64,000 nt of DNA from Rhizoclosmatium globosum (taxonomy: Eukaryota > Chytridiomycota > Chytridiomycetes > Chytridiales > Chytriomycetaceae). This document shows positions 32,199-42,788 of this stretch, piece after piece (position 1 is the first letter of the stretch; the number at the start of each line of letters is the position of its first letter). Under the pieces are notes generated by a model. The model was given only the letters and a program-made list of their open reading frames with translations. It did not search any database and was not told the origin of the DNA. Where the stretch lies: NCBI GenBank assembly GCA_002104985.1, contig MCGO01000025.1:1-64000 (forward strand). Reading direction: 5' to 3'. Both the position numbers and the translations under genes were made by a program.

Positions 32199-32829
32199 TT
32201 AGACAACTTCTCCATGTGAAGCATTTGACCGGTTCCAGCGCATACGAACATAGGGAGCACGTCGAGTGTGTTGTTGTACAAATCCGACGATGTCCAACTT
32301 TGGACTTTTCAGGGCGACGGTCTTCAAAGGTATCTGTTCGGCTGTCAGCGAGAATGTCCGTGCAGGCGTCAACTTCTGCTCGATGTACACTGACAAAGGC
32401 CCTTCTCCTACTTCACAACCTCAAAGAAAGTGAACGGAACGGTAAAGATAGAACGTCCATGTTATATCTAAAAGCTCGATAAGACACATAACTGCATAAC
32501 TTTCACTAGCTTACTTAATAAACAAGTACCGATCCAATAATCGAGCGCGACTTTCTACTTGTCAACTGCGAAAGTGTGGATTAAGATGTTGAGCAATGAG
32601 AAAGTGAAAGGGAGGAAGTACCTGACTTGTAATAGAACGTAATTGCAGCGTCGCTTTGAGATTGTTACTGATCCTAACTTAGTTTTACCATTGAATCCAA
32701 TCAACAGTGTGGTATGGACTGAAGTACTCACCCGTCGCAGAGCGACCATTGTTTGGAACAAGCGGCTTTCGAGACAATACGCAAGGAGCGGACGTGAATT
32801 CTGGAGGGAAAACGAGGTGAGTTGAGTTT
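32199..32829 (-). pseudogene. Possible eroded spliced gene
   Basis: Two coding-looking stretches on the minus strand. The 3' one ends at 32199 and contains GPLSVYIEQKLTPARTFSLT, KSPKLDIVGFVQQHTRRAPY and ends SHGEVV; the alternating hydrophobic pattern suggests beta-strands. The 5' one (about 32650-32795) is bounded by good splice signals (GG then GTGAGT at 32732; TTAG at 32675). I could not join them in one frame without a stop, and the segment between contains TGA and TAG. It could be a decayed gene or a model I failed to solve. Family not recognised. Confidence 0.3.
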
Positions 32830-33552
32830 ACAGTGTGGACTTAAGTCACCCCCCGTAACACTTGAAACCCAAAGGGAAGTCCTAGAGTGTGTCAATAGCA
32901 GCTTGTTTGAGGGATTAGCGCATTATTGGACACAGGAAATAGGTTTCTGTTGTCGACTTGCCATTGAATGTGCCAGCATTACTCATCAATCCTTGACTCT
33001 GTTGGTATGGATTGGGAGAGATATGCTTAATCAAGACGCAAATCGACGAGAGAGAGAGGGAGAGAGAGAGAGAGTGTGTGTGTGTGTGTGTGTGTGGGTG
33101 TGGGTGTGGGTGACGAGGGAAAGAACTTGAGCTTGTTGTTGTCTTGATTTCGAAGTTATTTCAAAGGAGGGCTATCATTATCCTGCGCTTTTATTGTGCT
33201 ATTCTATACTTATTTGGCAATGAACAGTTGCGGAGGAAGGTCGCGAAGTCGGAAGTTAGATCGCCAGCAGGGACAGCTCGCATACAATCTATCACACAAG
33301 GTCACCAGTTGTAAATGGTGTCTTCGGTTTGGATGAGTTTTAATATATACACATAATCGAATATCAGTATAAATTTGATATATTGAACAGAGCGCGTGGC
33401 TGGAGTTCTAATGTTTCTTTCCTTACTTTTGTGCATCCTAATTTTAATGAGTCCTGTGTTGAGGTATGCTTCCATTGGGAACACTTGGGGCAGTGTGCAA
33501 GGAGTTCTGTGTTCAAACTCCGGTCTCGAACTGTTTTAAAGTGGGATGGATT
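32830..33552. other. Gene-poor stretch with microsatellite
   Basis: No supported gene. It contains the GA/GT repeat at 33049..33111. Short frames over it are artefacts of the repeat. Confidence 0.5.
33049..33111. repeat. GA/GT microsatellite
   Basis: A run of GAGAGA passes into GTGTGT and then GGGTGT units. Simple sequence, prone to length change. Confidence 0.95.
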
Positions 33553-33778
33553 TAACCCTAATCTGTTGATACTCTGTCGGAACTTCTCACAGAACATCCC
33601 ACAGAACCTTCTGTCGAAAACTATGTCACAAATTCCCACGGCAATTCCCACCTAACAGATGCTCCGTGGGAACTATGTGATAATTTCCGACAGTGTTCCA
33701 ACAGAACACGTGCTCTGTGGGAATTCCGTCGCAAATATGGTCTAGGGGTGTAGCTTGTTTCCGGGCAAAGCAGGGTTA
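33553..33778. mobile_element. MITE-like element, copy 2 (~226 bp)
   Basis: It starts TAACCCTAATCTG and ends with GCAAAGCAGGGTTA, whose reverse complement is TAACCCTGCTTTGC. The interior shares ACTCTGTCGGAA, TTCCGACAG and GTGGGAATTCCGTCG blocks with copy 1. TA at both outer edges is compatible with a TA target duplication as in Tc1/mariner-type MITEs. Confidence 0.55.
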
Positions 33779-33809
33779 TCGGCATTCACGTGAAGGGATA
33801 GGACATGGG

Positions 33810-34121
33810 TCAACGGGCATGAATGGGCAGCGATGAAGTATATTTTGCCATTTGAATAAGATCACAAACATCCTCTATAGATAAATCTCGCTTGGATTTA
33901 AGCTCATAGGTGAGTATGGAGGCCGAAGGATGTGGAAGACTCTGTTCAAGTTCGTTGAGAATAATCTGGAGCCGCATTGAGATAATTTGGTATGAGATAA
34001 GTTGGTAACTTTGCGAGAGATGAACTGATTCAGCCTCGATGCTGCGTTGCCACAATGGTGCCTTTTGGTGCAATGAATCATTTGCAAAAAACAAAACCGA
34101 GCCACCCACTCGAATATCCAA
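33810..34121 (-). CDS. Small helical protein of unknown function (103 aa)
   Basis: A single open frame from ATG 34121. It opens MDIRVGGSVLFFANDSLHQK and is otherwise amphipathic-helical (SYQLISYQIISMRLQIILNE). It is divergent from the ARMC2-like gene with 97 bp between starts, so the two may share a promoter and perhaps a flagellar role. No signal peptide or membrane span. Not recognised. Confidence 0.6.
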   Translation of the reverse strand: MDIRVGGSVLFFANDSLHQKAPLWQRSIEAESVHLSQSYQLISYQIISMRLQIILNELEQSLPHPSASILTYELKSKRDLSIEDVCDLIQMAKYTSSLPIHAR

Positions 34122-34218
34122 GAATACACTTAAAGAGGTAAGTATTTCGTTTAAGTGTCAAAATAAGGGTTTATTCTCTTATCGTCATTTTTGAGAATTC
34201 TGACAATTCAGAGAAAGA

Positions 34219-37200
34219 ATGAGTGACCATGAAGCTACAGCCATACGACGGCAACTGCGAGAACCGCGAATCAAATCAATTATTAAGGAAACCAAAGTCG
34301 TATCTGAGGCCATTAATCAAATAGTCCGTGAATCTCATCTCAACACTCCACTTGCATCAACAGTCATTGCCCAAGCAAGAGCTTCTCTCAAAAACCCAAC
34401 GCGACCTTTTACACCTGCACCTGCGAATAGAAGTACTAGTCGAGATGGAGAGCTACCAGCGATCGACGGGTAAGAATATCTTGCAAATGTTTAATAATTT
34501 GCTTAAGACGCAACAGACTTCGTGTATCAGCGGCTCCACACCATCGCCATCGAATTATTCTACCAGCACGGGCACTCCATCCAAGAAGATTGGATCCGCT
34601 TCAGCATCCTCAGCTCCATCAAGCGAGCTCCAAACATCATGATCATAATCCCAACCTTGCTCCAATTCCTCCACCACAGAAACCAAACCAACCCCACACC
34701 AGTCCAACCCGCAAAATTCCAGCCACAAAAACCACGAATTTCATCTTTCCTGAAGGAGATATTGTTTCATCCGATTCCAAAACCACTGCCCCAACATTCC
34801 CAACCACCCTTCAATCGCTTCTTCATCTCCTCACGTCCTTCCCTGAAACATTCAAACACGTGAATACATCATCGATACTCCCACATACCCTCTCCCACCT
34901 CCATGAAACTCTCATAAACGTCCATACTCAGCTCACATCTATCCAATACCTCCGCGACCCATCCACTGAAATTCCGAAACCCGTACTGAAACAGCACAGA
35001 GATAAAGTAGTCGAATCGCTTATGAAATGGATGCAAGTGCCGGAAAGCTGCGGGATGGATGTGACGGTGGAAGTTGAAATGGCGGTTGGTGTTTGTGGTC
35101 TTGTGATACGGTTGACGAGAGACGATCGGGTTCTTGGGAACGCATTCAAGTTGTTGTTTAAGTTGAGTAAGAGTGGAGCGAATGATGGCGCATTTGGGAG
35201 GTACAATATTCCAGGTAAAATTTTAACTCTGCGGTTGCCAGTAAGAGGCTAATTTCGGTGTCGATAGATGGAATAGCACTTTATTTGAATCACTTGACGA
35301 CGGACAAACGTCTCTTAATTGCGCATAAATGCGACATGGCTATTTATGCAGTCGCAACCTTGAAAAACTTGACAACAGGGGGTGAACTATCGTTCGAGTC
35401 CGAAAAAGACACTGAGCCATTAATATCGATCATGTCGAGAATGATGTGGTTCTTGATCAAAGTGGGTGTTCATAATTCTGTTCACTGTCGGTCAACCTGA
35501 ATATTTACTTCGCAGAATGACGCAATTACTTCCAAAACAAGCCAACAAAGAGTCTCACAGACAATACAGCTGTTTATCCAAATTACTCTCACATTCCGTA
35601 ACCTCCTCACTCTCCACCAGTCCCAAACTCAAACCCAACTTCTCACTCCAATCCCATGCGACACCATGTCAGCTTCAACGAAACCACTTGAAGTTCTCAT
35701 AACTATATTATCAACACCTGGACTCTTGGAGAGCCAAGAACTATTACTCACAGTTTCACGAATCCTCAGCAAAATCAGCCTCGATGAAACATGCCTATCA
35801 GCAATGAGCAGCCGCGAGACATGGAACAAACTTGTCGACCTCGTCATTCAATTCCAAAACAAAAAGGTAAAAAAGTAACTCAACTTCCGCCAGAATTTTT
35901 TCCATACTGTTTTGCGACGCTGAAACTTAAAAAGATTGATCCACAGCCCCTCCTTGTTCGACTCCTCTTTGTACTTGGGAATTTGAGCACACCGAATGAC
36001 GCGGATCCTGTGCAGCAAGACTATACAGAGTATTGTGACGATTTTGTGGCTCTGTTTTGGAAGTATGGGAAACGGGTTGCGCGCGACTTGCGGAAGGAAA
36101 TTGGGTATGCGTGTTCGATGAATGGGGATGGTGGGTTGGAGGAGGAGGATGGGTTTGAGAGTAGCGAAAGTGTTGATGAAGAGAGTAGCGTGTTGGATGG
36201 AGGAAAGAAGGGAAAGCATGGGAAGAGGAAAGGTAGTGATTTCGTTGTCGAATGTGAAGATGTTTTGATCAAGGTGAGTTGATTTTTTTTTCATGCTCAG
36301 AGTTTATAACTGATTTCAAAATAGATTACAAGACTCATTTCAAACATGTCGATCCATCCTCCCAGTGGCGAACAAATGTCGCAAATGATTGAACTTGAAT
36401 TGATGTTGCAACTGCTTGAACTGGCGTGTGCATCTGAATCAAGTCTTGTTCGACACGAAGAACTTGTTCTTAACCTCGCCGGTGCCCTTGCCAACTTCAC
36501 TTTCTATCAAAATGAGCAAAACTGTTTGTTTCAACAGTCTATTCAAGTGCTGGAATGTGAGTTCCCCCCTTTACCTTGAATTTGTTTTATTGACAGAAAA
36601 ACCAAGTGATGCTCCCACTCCTTCTACACGAAAACAATGAGCTTGTTGACCAAGCAACACGAGTATATTCCAATTTATCTCGTCCGTCACATTCCATCGA
36701 TTCTTCGGACAATTCCATCTACAATTGGATGGCTCAACATCGAGGAGGTATCGAACTCCTCACAATCCTTTTGGAGCATCCATCCAGATCGATACTCATC
36801 AACGTTTGTGGAACTCTACTAAATCTCTTTTGTCCATCTACTGTCTCCCGAAAGGGACCTTTCCAGTGTGCCATGACGCTTGTGAAATGTGGAGGAATTC
36901 ACAAGTTACTCGATCTTGTTCAGCAAGCTCTCAGTGATGGGGACTTGGTGTGCACAAGCGTCGCGTGTAAATCACTAGTGTGTTGATTGAGCTGCAGGAA
37001 GCTAGTGGAGAAGAATGGCTGACTGATGAGGAGGAAGAACGACTGGGTATGCTCATGATTGGATATTTAGATATAGTGGATCCTCCGTTAATGGATCCAC
37101 CACCACTGTTGAGAATGCAGAGTCAACAAGATTTGTTCAAGGGAGTTGAGGGCGAGGAAGCAAGTCACCTGCATAACGCGCGTGAACGAAATGAAGATAA

Positions 37201-37348
37201 AATTTCCGGGGAAGAAAAGGAGTTAATAGCGGTCGCCAAGCGTGTATTGCACGTTTTGGGATGTAATGGGGATATCAACGATCCTTTGCTCGACGAAGGA
37301 CCCGAGATAGACCCCAGAATTTCTATTAGAAAAGAAGTTGGAATATAA
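34219..37348 (+). CDS. ARMC2: ARMC2-like armadillo-repeat protein (918 aa)
   Basis: Eight exons: 34219-34469, 34517-35214, 35268-35461, 35516-35866, 35935-36273, 36325-36556, 36607-36947, 36998-37348; phases close to 919 codons. The N-terminal IAQARASLKNPTRPFTP block matches the conserved SEARNALRT.RPFTP region I know from animal ARMC2. Armadillo-type helices follow (VATLKNLTTG, VRLLFVLGNLS, LNLAGALANFTFY, TRVYSNLSR, INVCGTLLNLF). ARMC2 is required for flagellar axoneme assembly, linked to radial spoke transport. Here it would act in the zoospore flagellum. A basic low-complexity insert (KKGKHGKRKG) sits between repeats. Splice sites of exons 4-7 were chosen by phase. Confidence 0.8.
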
Positions 37349-37471
37349 CTGATTGATTTCTCTTGTATTCCAAATAGTTCTATTGTTTGAAACGAGAGTG
37401 GAAAGTGGGAGAAAGGCACAGAAGCAACTGCTTTGCAATTTTCACCAAACAAAAAAACACGCTATTCAAAG

Positions 37472-39969
37472 ATGGGAGGCCAGACGATTACAATCACATC
37501 CGAGAGCCAAGTAAGTGCATTTAAAAAGCAATTAAATAAGGTAGTTAAGCTGACACGCGCAAGTTCAACCAATTGATCGCTTCTCCTTCACTGACCATTG
37601 TTGACTTTACTGCAACTTGGTGTGGCCCATGCAAGATGGTTGCCCCGCGATTCGAGGCTCTTGCGCAACAGAATCCAAATCTCAACTTTCTGAAAGTCGA
37701 TGTTGATGAGCAAAAGGGAATTGCAGCCCGCTTTGAAGTCTCTGCGATGCCCACGTTCATGTTCTTCAAAGGCGGCGAGAAGCTTGAACAGGTGCGTAAC
37801 TTGTGTGTGTTTGTGCATTGGGTGTTTGTGCATTGGGTGCGAGTGGGGGTTTGTTACTGACTTGATTGGTGGTTGGTTGGTTAGGTTGTCGGTGCGGATA
37901 TTGCAAAGGTGGAACAGCTGACCTCGTCGCTTGGAGCTGACACCGCTTCTTTGACTGCCGATGAATTGAAGGCCCTTGGAAACAAGGCGTTCACATCAGG
38001 AAGCCACTCTCTTGCCGTCACCTACTTTTCTCAAGCTATTGACAAGGACCCAAAGAACCACGTTCTCTACTCAAACAGGTAACTATTACCATGCCTCTTC
38101 AATTCATTCAGTCGGCTTATTTGCATCATTAGATCCGCTGCTTTCGCCTCCCTCCGCAACTACTCCAAGGCTCTCCTTGACGCTGAAAAGACTGTGGAGC
38201 TTAACCCAACTTGGCCAAAGGGTTACTCTCGTAAGGGTGCTGCATTGCACGGAATGGCTGAGTTCGAAGAAGCTGCCGCCTCCTACAAGAAGGCTCTTGA
38301 GTTGGAACCTGGAAACGCTGCCACCAAAAAGGCTCTTGAAGAGGCCGAAAACCTTGCTGAAGAGCAGAGACGCATGGCTGCCGAGCCAAAGGAAGATGTG
38401 AACGATATGGAAGCTGGTTAGTCACTAGTATCTGCTTGGGCTATTTCTCAACCCTCTTTTTCAGGTCTCGGAAAGCTCTTTGGTGGAGACGTTTTCGCCA
38501 AGATTGCTCAGAACCCAAAGCTTTCTGCTCTCCTCGCTCAGCCTGATTACGTCCAAAAGATTGCCGAGATCCAAAAGAACCCCAGCAACATCAACATGTA
38601 CATGCAGGACCCACGTATTATGAACACCATGTTGGGATTGATGGGATTGGATGCTCAAGCGATGGGTAAAGATGAGATGGACTCGAGATTCAAGGAGGAA
38701 GAGGAGGAGAAGCCAGCTCCAAAGCCAGCCGCGTCTTCTTCATCTTCAAAGCCCGCACAAAAGGCCCCAGAGCCTGAACCAATGGAAGTCGAGGAGTTGT
38801 CTGAGGAGAAGCAGGCCCGTGCTGCCTCTGACAAGGCCAAGGACGCTGGAAATGCTCTCTACAAGAAGCGCGCTTTTGCTGAAGCTTTGGAGAAGTACAA
38901 TGAAGCTTGGGAGTTGGACTCAACAAACATTGCTGTCTTGACCAACAAGTCTGGTGCGTTAAATCAAAAAAATATGTATAATATGCCCTGTAACTAATTT
39001 GTCCACCTCAAAAGCTGTCTTGTTCGAAATGGGTGACTACGATGAATGTATCAAGGTCTGTGACGAAGCCGTCGAGAAGGGTCGTGAGATCCGCGCCGAC
39101 TTCAAAATCATTGCCAAAGCCTTTGGTCGTATGGGTTCCGCCTACTCCAAGAAGAACGACCACAAGAACGCCATCAAGTTCTACGAGAAGTCCCTCTCTG
39201 AGCACCGTACCCCAGATATCCTCACCAAGCTCCGTGAAGCTGAAAAGATTCAGAAGGAGGCCGAGAAGGAGGCATACCGCAACCCAGAGTTGGCTGACGC
39301 TGCACGTGAGATTGGAAACGAGTTGTTCAAGAAGCACTCCTACGCTGAGGCTGTGAAGCACTACACCGAGGCCATCAAGCGCAACGACAAGGACCCAAGG
39401 AATTTCTCCAACCGTGCTGCCTGTTACATCAAGTTGATGGCTCTTCCAGAAGCCGACAAGGACTGTGACGAAGCGCTCAAGTTGGACCCTAACTTCATTA
39501 AGGCTTACATTCGTAAGGCTTCGATTTTGTTGGCCAAGAGGGACTGGACCAAGACTATGGATATGTGTAACGAGGCTAAGGAGAAGGATGTTGAGGGCAA
39601 ACACACTGCTGAAATCGATGGAGTTGTGAGTAACTTCTATTTTCTTTCCCACAACGGTTTGCTAATGACAAATTTAGATGGTTAAAGCTTACGCCGGTCT
39701 TAACGAGGTACAATCTGGAGGTGGTAACCGTGAAGAAATCTTGGCCCGTGCTATGCAAGACCCAGAAGTCCAACAAATCATGGGTGACCCAATCATGAAG
39801 ACCATCTTGCAACAAATGCAGGAGGACCCTGCTGCTGCCAGAGAGTAAGTACTTTGAGGTTGTGCTTAATTTGTCACTAAAATAATCTCTGTGCAGCCAC
39901 ATGAAGAACCCAACAATTGCGGCCAAGATCAGAACCTTGATCAACGCTGGAATTATTCAGACTCGTTAA
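37472..39969 (+). CDS. STI1: Thioredoxin-STI1/Hop fusion co-chaperone (694 aa)
   Basis: Eight exons: 37472-37510, 37564-37791, 37885-38078, 38133-38416, 38465-38953, 39015-39625, 39678-39844, 39897-39969. Residues about 10-110 are a full thioredoxin domain with the active site WCGPCK and the cis-Pro motif AMPTF. The frame then passes without a break, within exon 3 ([17 protein letters not shown] then [13 protein letters not shown]), into a complete STI1: TPR1, a DP domain ([20 protein letters not shown]), TPR2A/2B and a C-terminal DP domain ([20 protein letters not shown]) ending in IIQTR. STI1/Hop bridges Hsp70 and Hsp90. An N-terminal thioredoxin is not the usual form. It could couple thiol redox chemistry to client transfer. 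Confidence 0.88.
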
Positions 39970-40107
39970 AAAATGCATTCTCTTGTTTTGGCCCCCTGTA
40001 TCCAATAAACGTATTGTGAATTTACCTTCCTGCATGTAGCTATTTGTTGTGTACGTATTCTGACATTTCTTTGTTGAACTTCCGCAAAACAACCTGTCAA
40101 AACCAAC

Positions 40108-40647
40108 ATGCTCGACAACTTTGACTTCCAAGTGTCCTACACCAACAGCACGTGCGATACCTCGAAGGCATGGGCCATCAATTTCAACCTACAAAGCCCA
40201 TGCACTTCAAACACGCTAAACCCAGTTTGTGACCAAAGCGGAGATTCGGCTCCAACCAGTTACGGCTGTGCCTCCGAAGCAACCCTCCCGAGCATCGTCA
40301 CCGCCTTATTCCAGCCAAAAAGCCACTTCATCTACAAAACCACCTTCAACTCCACAGACTGCTCTGGAACCGTCCTCCACTACAACACCATCGCCCTCAA
40401 CACGTGCATCGTGTCCTCAACCACGTCGCAGATGTTTAAGCTCGAAAATAATATCCATAACCAGGTTGCTGCGATTTATGGGTTTCAGTCGAACCACTGT
40501 TATGGCGCTGCAGATGTGAACCCGACTATTTACGCGTTGGACGGGTCGTGTCATAAGCTCTCGGAGACGTCGTTTACTTTGAGTTTGGCGGGTTTGGCTG
40601 GAGCTACGTTGCAGATGGGGAAGAGTGCTATGAAGCTGGGGCGTTAG
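40108..40647 (+). CDS. Cys-containing protein of unknown function (179 aa)
   Basis: A single open frame starting MLDNFDFQVSYTNSTCDTSK. It has about nine cysteines and many N-x-S/T sites (NSTC, NSTDC), as in a secreted protein, but no signal peptide at this start. I looked for an upstream exon that would add one and found none convincing. It ends in a small hydrophobic stretch (LSLAGLAGATLQM). Not recognised. Confidence 0.6.
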   Translation: MLDNFDFQVSYTNSTCDTSKAWAINFNLQSPCTSNTLNPVCDQSGDSAPTSYGCASEATLPSIVTALFQPKSHFIYKTTFNSTDCSGTVLHYNTIALNTCIVSSTTSQMFKLENNIHNQVAAIYGFQSNHCYGAADVNPTIYALDGSCHKLSETSFTLSLAGLAGATLQMGKSAMKLGR

Positions 40648-40758
40648 CATCATGTTTGTTGAATTTGAAGTGTGTGTCTTTCAATTATTATTCATTTGTC
40701 AGTGTCAAAATACATAGCATATTTATTATAGAAACATAATTATGATACAAGAGAGGTA

Positions 40759-40920
40759 TTAGAATCCAAACCATGACTTGAGTGATCTTTTGCTTGAGGT
40801 TGAGGTGTTGGAGTAGTTTGTGTTGGTCTTGCGCAGAGGAATTCCGTATTCACTCTGTCGTTTCGGAGAGAACATCATGTTCTTTGGGATCAAGGAAGCG
40901 AGAACGCTTGGTGACAGCAT
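40759..40920 (-). CDS. Small SPS-family protein, isolated copy (53 aa)
   Basis: ATG at 40920, TAA at 40759. The start MLSPSVLASLIPKNMMFSPK carries the family block; the rest (RQSEYGIPLRKTNTNYSNTS, then SSKRSLKSWFGF) keeps the short Gly-Ile-Pro-Leu-Arg, Thr-Asn-Thr-Asn and terminal basic helix of the family in a shortened form. TATAAATA lies 61 bp upstream. It stands between the unknown 179-aa gene and the first receptor gene, outside the two arrays. Confidence 0.75.
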   Translation of the reverse strand: MLSPSVLASLIPKNMMFSPKRQSEYGIPLRKTNTNYSNTSTSSKRSLKSWFGF

Positions 40921-41278
40921 ATTTGGTGGTTTTGATTGAATTTGGTTTTTTATGCGGCACTTTCGATCCGATCTTGTCAGTATTTATAGTAGTTCCCGTT
41001 TGTTTTGATCGCAATAATGATTCACTTCTTGTCTCCGAGGTGTTCGATCGTTGTTCCCCTTCTTTTTATGGCAAGGTTCAAAAAATAACGGAGATTCCTT
41101 CTCGTTGTTCAAAAGGAAGACTGTTCAAACAGCTCAAGTGAGAAGAAAACTTTATTTTGAGTTCATTGGGTAGTGGGTTAACTTCCAACACCACATCGAC
41201 GTTAGGGTTGATTTCTGACGCTCAACCATGCCATAAAAAACAAAATATTTTATTCAAGTTGAGTGAGTTTAATATATA
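40921..41278. other. Divergent intergenic region
   Basis: The 358 bp between the small gene (minus) and receptor 1 (plus). It holds the TATA element for the small gene at 40981..40988; nothing else was recognised. Confidence 0.5.
40981..40988 (-). promoter_or_regulatory. TATA element TATAAATA
   Basis: TATAAATA on the minus strand, 61 bp before the ATG at 40920; same spacing class as the other family promoters. Confidence 0.5.
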
Positions 41279-42462
41279 ATGGGATTGCCACATGATCAAC
41301 TGGAGCAAATCCAACATGCCATGCGTGGGATATGCCCATTTTCCACAGCAAGTAACCTGGCTGTGGTTCTGACCGTTCTCTTAAATAAGAGCAAACAATC
41401 TCATCTTGGTTGTCTTCAGGCCATTCTCGCTGTTGTGGAGGTTTGGCTGTCGATTTGTTGGATGGTTGGAAACTCCATCGCAACAAATATTAATTTATGC
41501 TCGGTCTTTGGGACTTTACATCAGTACTCGATCATCGCGTCCAGTTGTTGGTCGTTTATGATTGCGCTGTATTGCTATTTGATTGTTATTTATAGCCCAA
41601 ACCTGGCAAACTCACTGTGGCGATATTACTTGATGTATGGTTTTGGTACGCCGGTACTCTTTACTATTGCGATGTATGTTTCACAAGCAGTTCTAAATCG
41701 AGGAATTGTAACTGGCGATGCGGATTATCAGTGCTGGATAGCCGCACAGTATCCAGAGCTACGAGTATTACTGGATTTTCCTCTTCTGTAAGCGTTCTGT
41801 GATTTTTGTCGAAATATGTTAACTCGGACACATGCAGGTGGTTCCAAATCCTTGCCATTCTATTCTTCTATATCCGAATTTTGGTCGTGATTCGTTCAAG
41901 GACGCGAGACCTTATATCAAGTCAGAATAGAACGAAGACGGAAGAAGCTTCCATTGCGGTCAAATCCGAGGTTAACGATATGAGCCGTTCATCAGTTCCT
42001 GGATCACAATCTTTTTCGGGACCAGCTGCGAATAACATATCAGCACATGCTCGAAATGGTTCAGCGACATATCAGCCAAACTCAGGAGATTGTGGGCCAG
42101 AGGTGATGGCAACACAACAGCTTCCCCGTTTCTCATCACCTACGGCCGTACCTTTTCGGGTAACAGTAACGAACAGCGCCCCCGCCGCAAAAATGACTAA
42201 ATCCCGAAATAAACTGATCGCGAAAACATTTGTAGTGTCAGTTGGTTGTTTCATTTCATGGCTACCGCCCACGGTGGTCAGAATCCTTTTATTAATACCT
42301 GGAACTCAAGTTCCATTTTGGCTAAGTTACTTGACAGGTGTGGGATTTGCCATGAGTGGATTGTTTAACTCTGCGGGGTTTCTGGTTGGAATACTGTGGG
42401 ATCATTTTCTAAAAAGTAAGAGTGGCCATAAAGTGAATGGAGGTGTAGATTCTATATCGTAA
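41279..42462 (+). CDS. Seven-helix receptor, cAMP-receptor-like, cluster A1 (377 aa)
   Basis: Exons 41279-41787 and 41838-42462. Seven hydrophobic segments are visible. Family marks: ICPFSTASNLAVV (TM1), LGCLQAILAVVEVWLSICWM (TM2), ASSCWSFMIALYCYLIVIY (TM3), GDADYQCWIA before TM5 (loop-2 Cys), a long Ser-rich third cytosolic loop, and KSRNKLIAKTFVVSVGCFIS with WLPPTV (TM6). This is the layout of Dictyostelium cAR-like and fungal class E-like receptors. The ligand is unknown. It is followed at about 330 bp by a close paralogue. The single intron, at the junction of TM5, is at the same place in nearly all six receptors in this window. Confidence 0.85.
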
Positions 42463-42788
42463 CTTTAACGTCTTGGGAATTGCAAAATGTATCAGAGAAA
42501 TAAAGGCCTCAACTGTTCCAAAATTCGGGAATAGGCTGATGTATAAAAGAACCAAGAATCACATTACGACGTTTGTATCTTACTCACCTCATTCGAATAC
42601 TTATTTCCAACATTTTTCTTCTCTTTTTCTGTTTGCGGAAACAAATGGTGTGGACTGTCTGAGTGGGATATAACGAGGAAGTGCCACTTTTTGTTAGTAT
42701 TACGGATCAGTAAACCAATTTACCAATCAAAACGCAGTTTTCTCCTGTAACTGGACTTATATCGGCGCCAAACGCCTCAAAAAGAAAA
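42463..42788. other. Intergenic between receptors A1 and A2
   Basis: No gene seen; 3' flank of A1 and promoter of A2. The A2 start context (AAAATGGGATTGCCACA) repeats that of A1. Confidence 0.5.

Noticed and set aside
35860..35935. Frameshift in the ARMC2-like gene between two overlapping frames
   Set aside because: A normal 68 bp intron (35867..35934) with an AAG acceptor joins both in phase, so no frameshift is needed.
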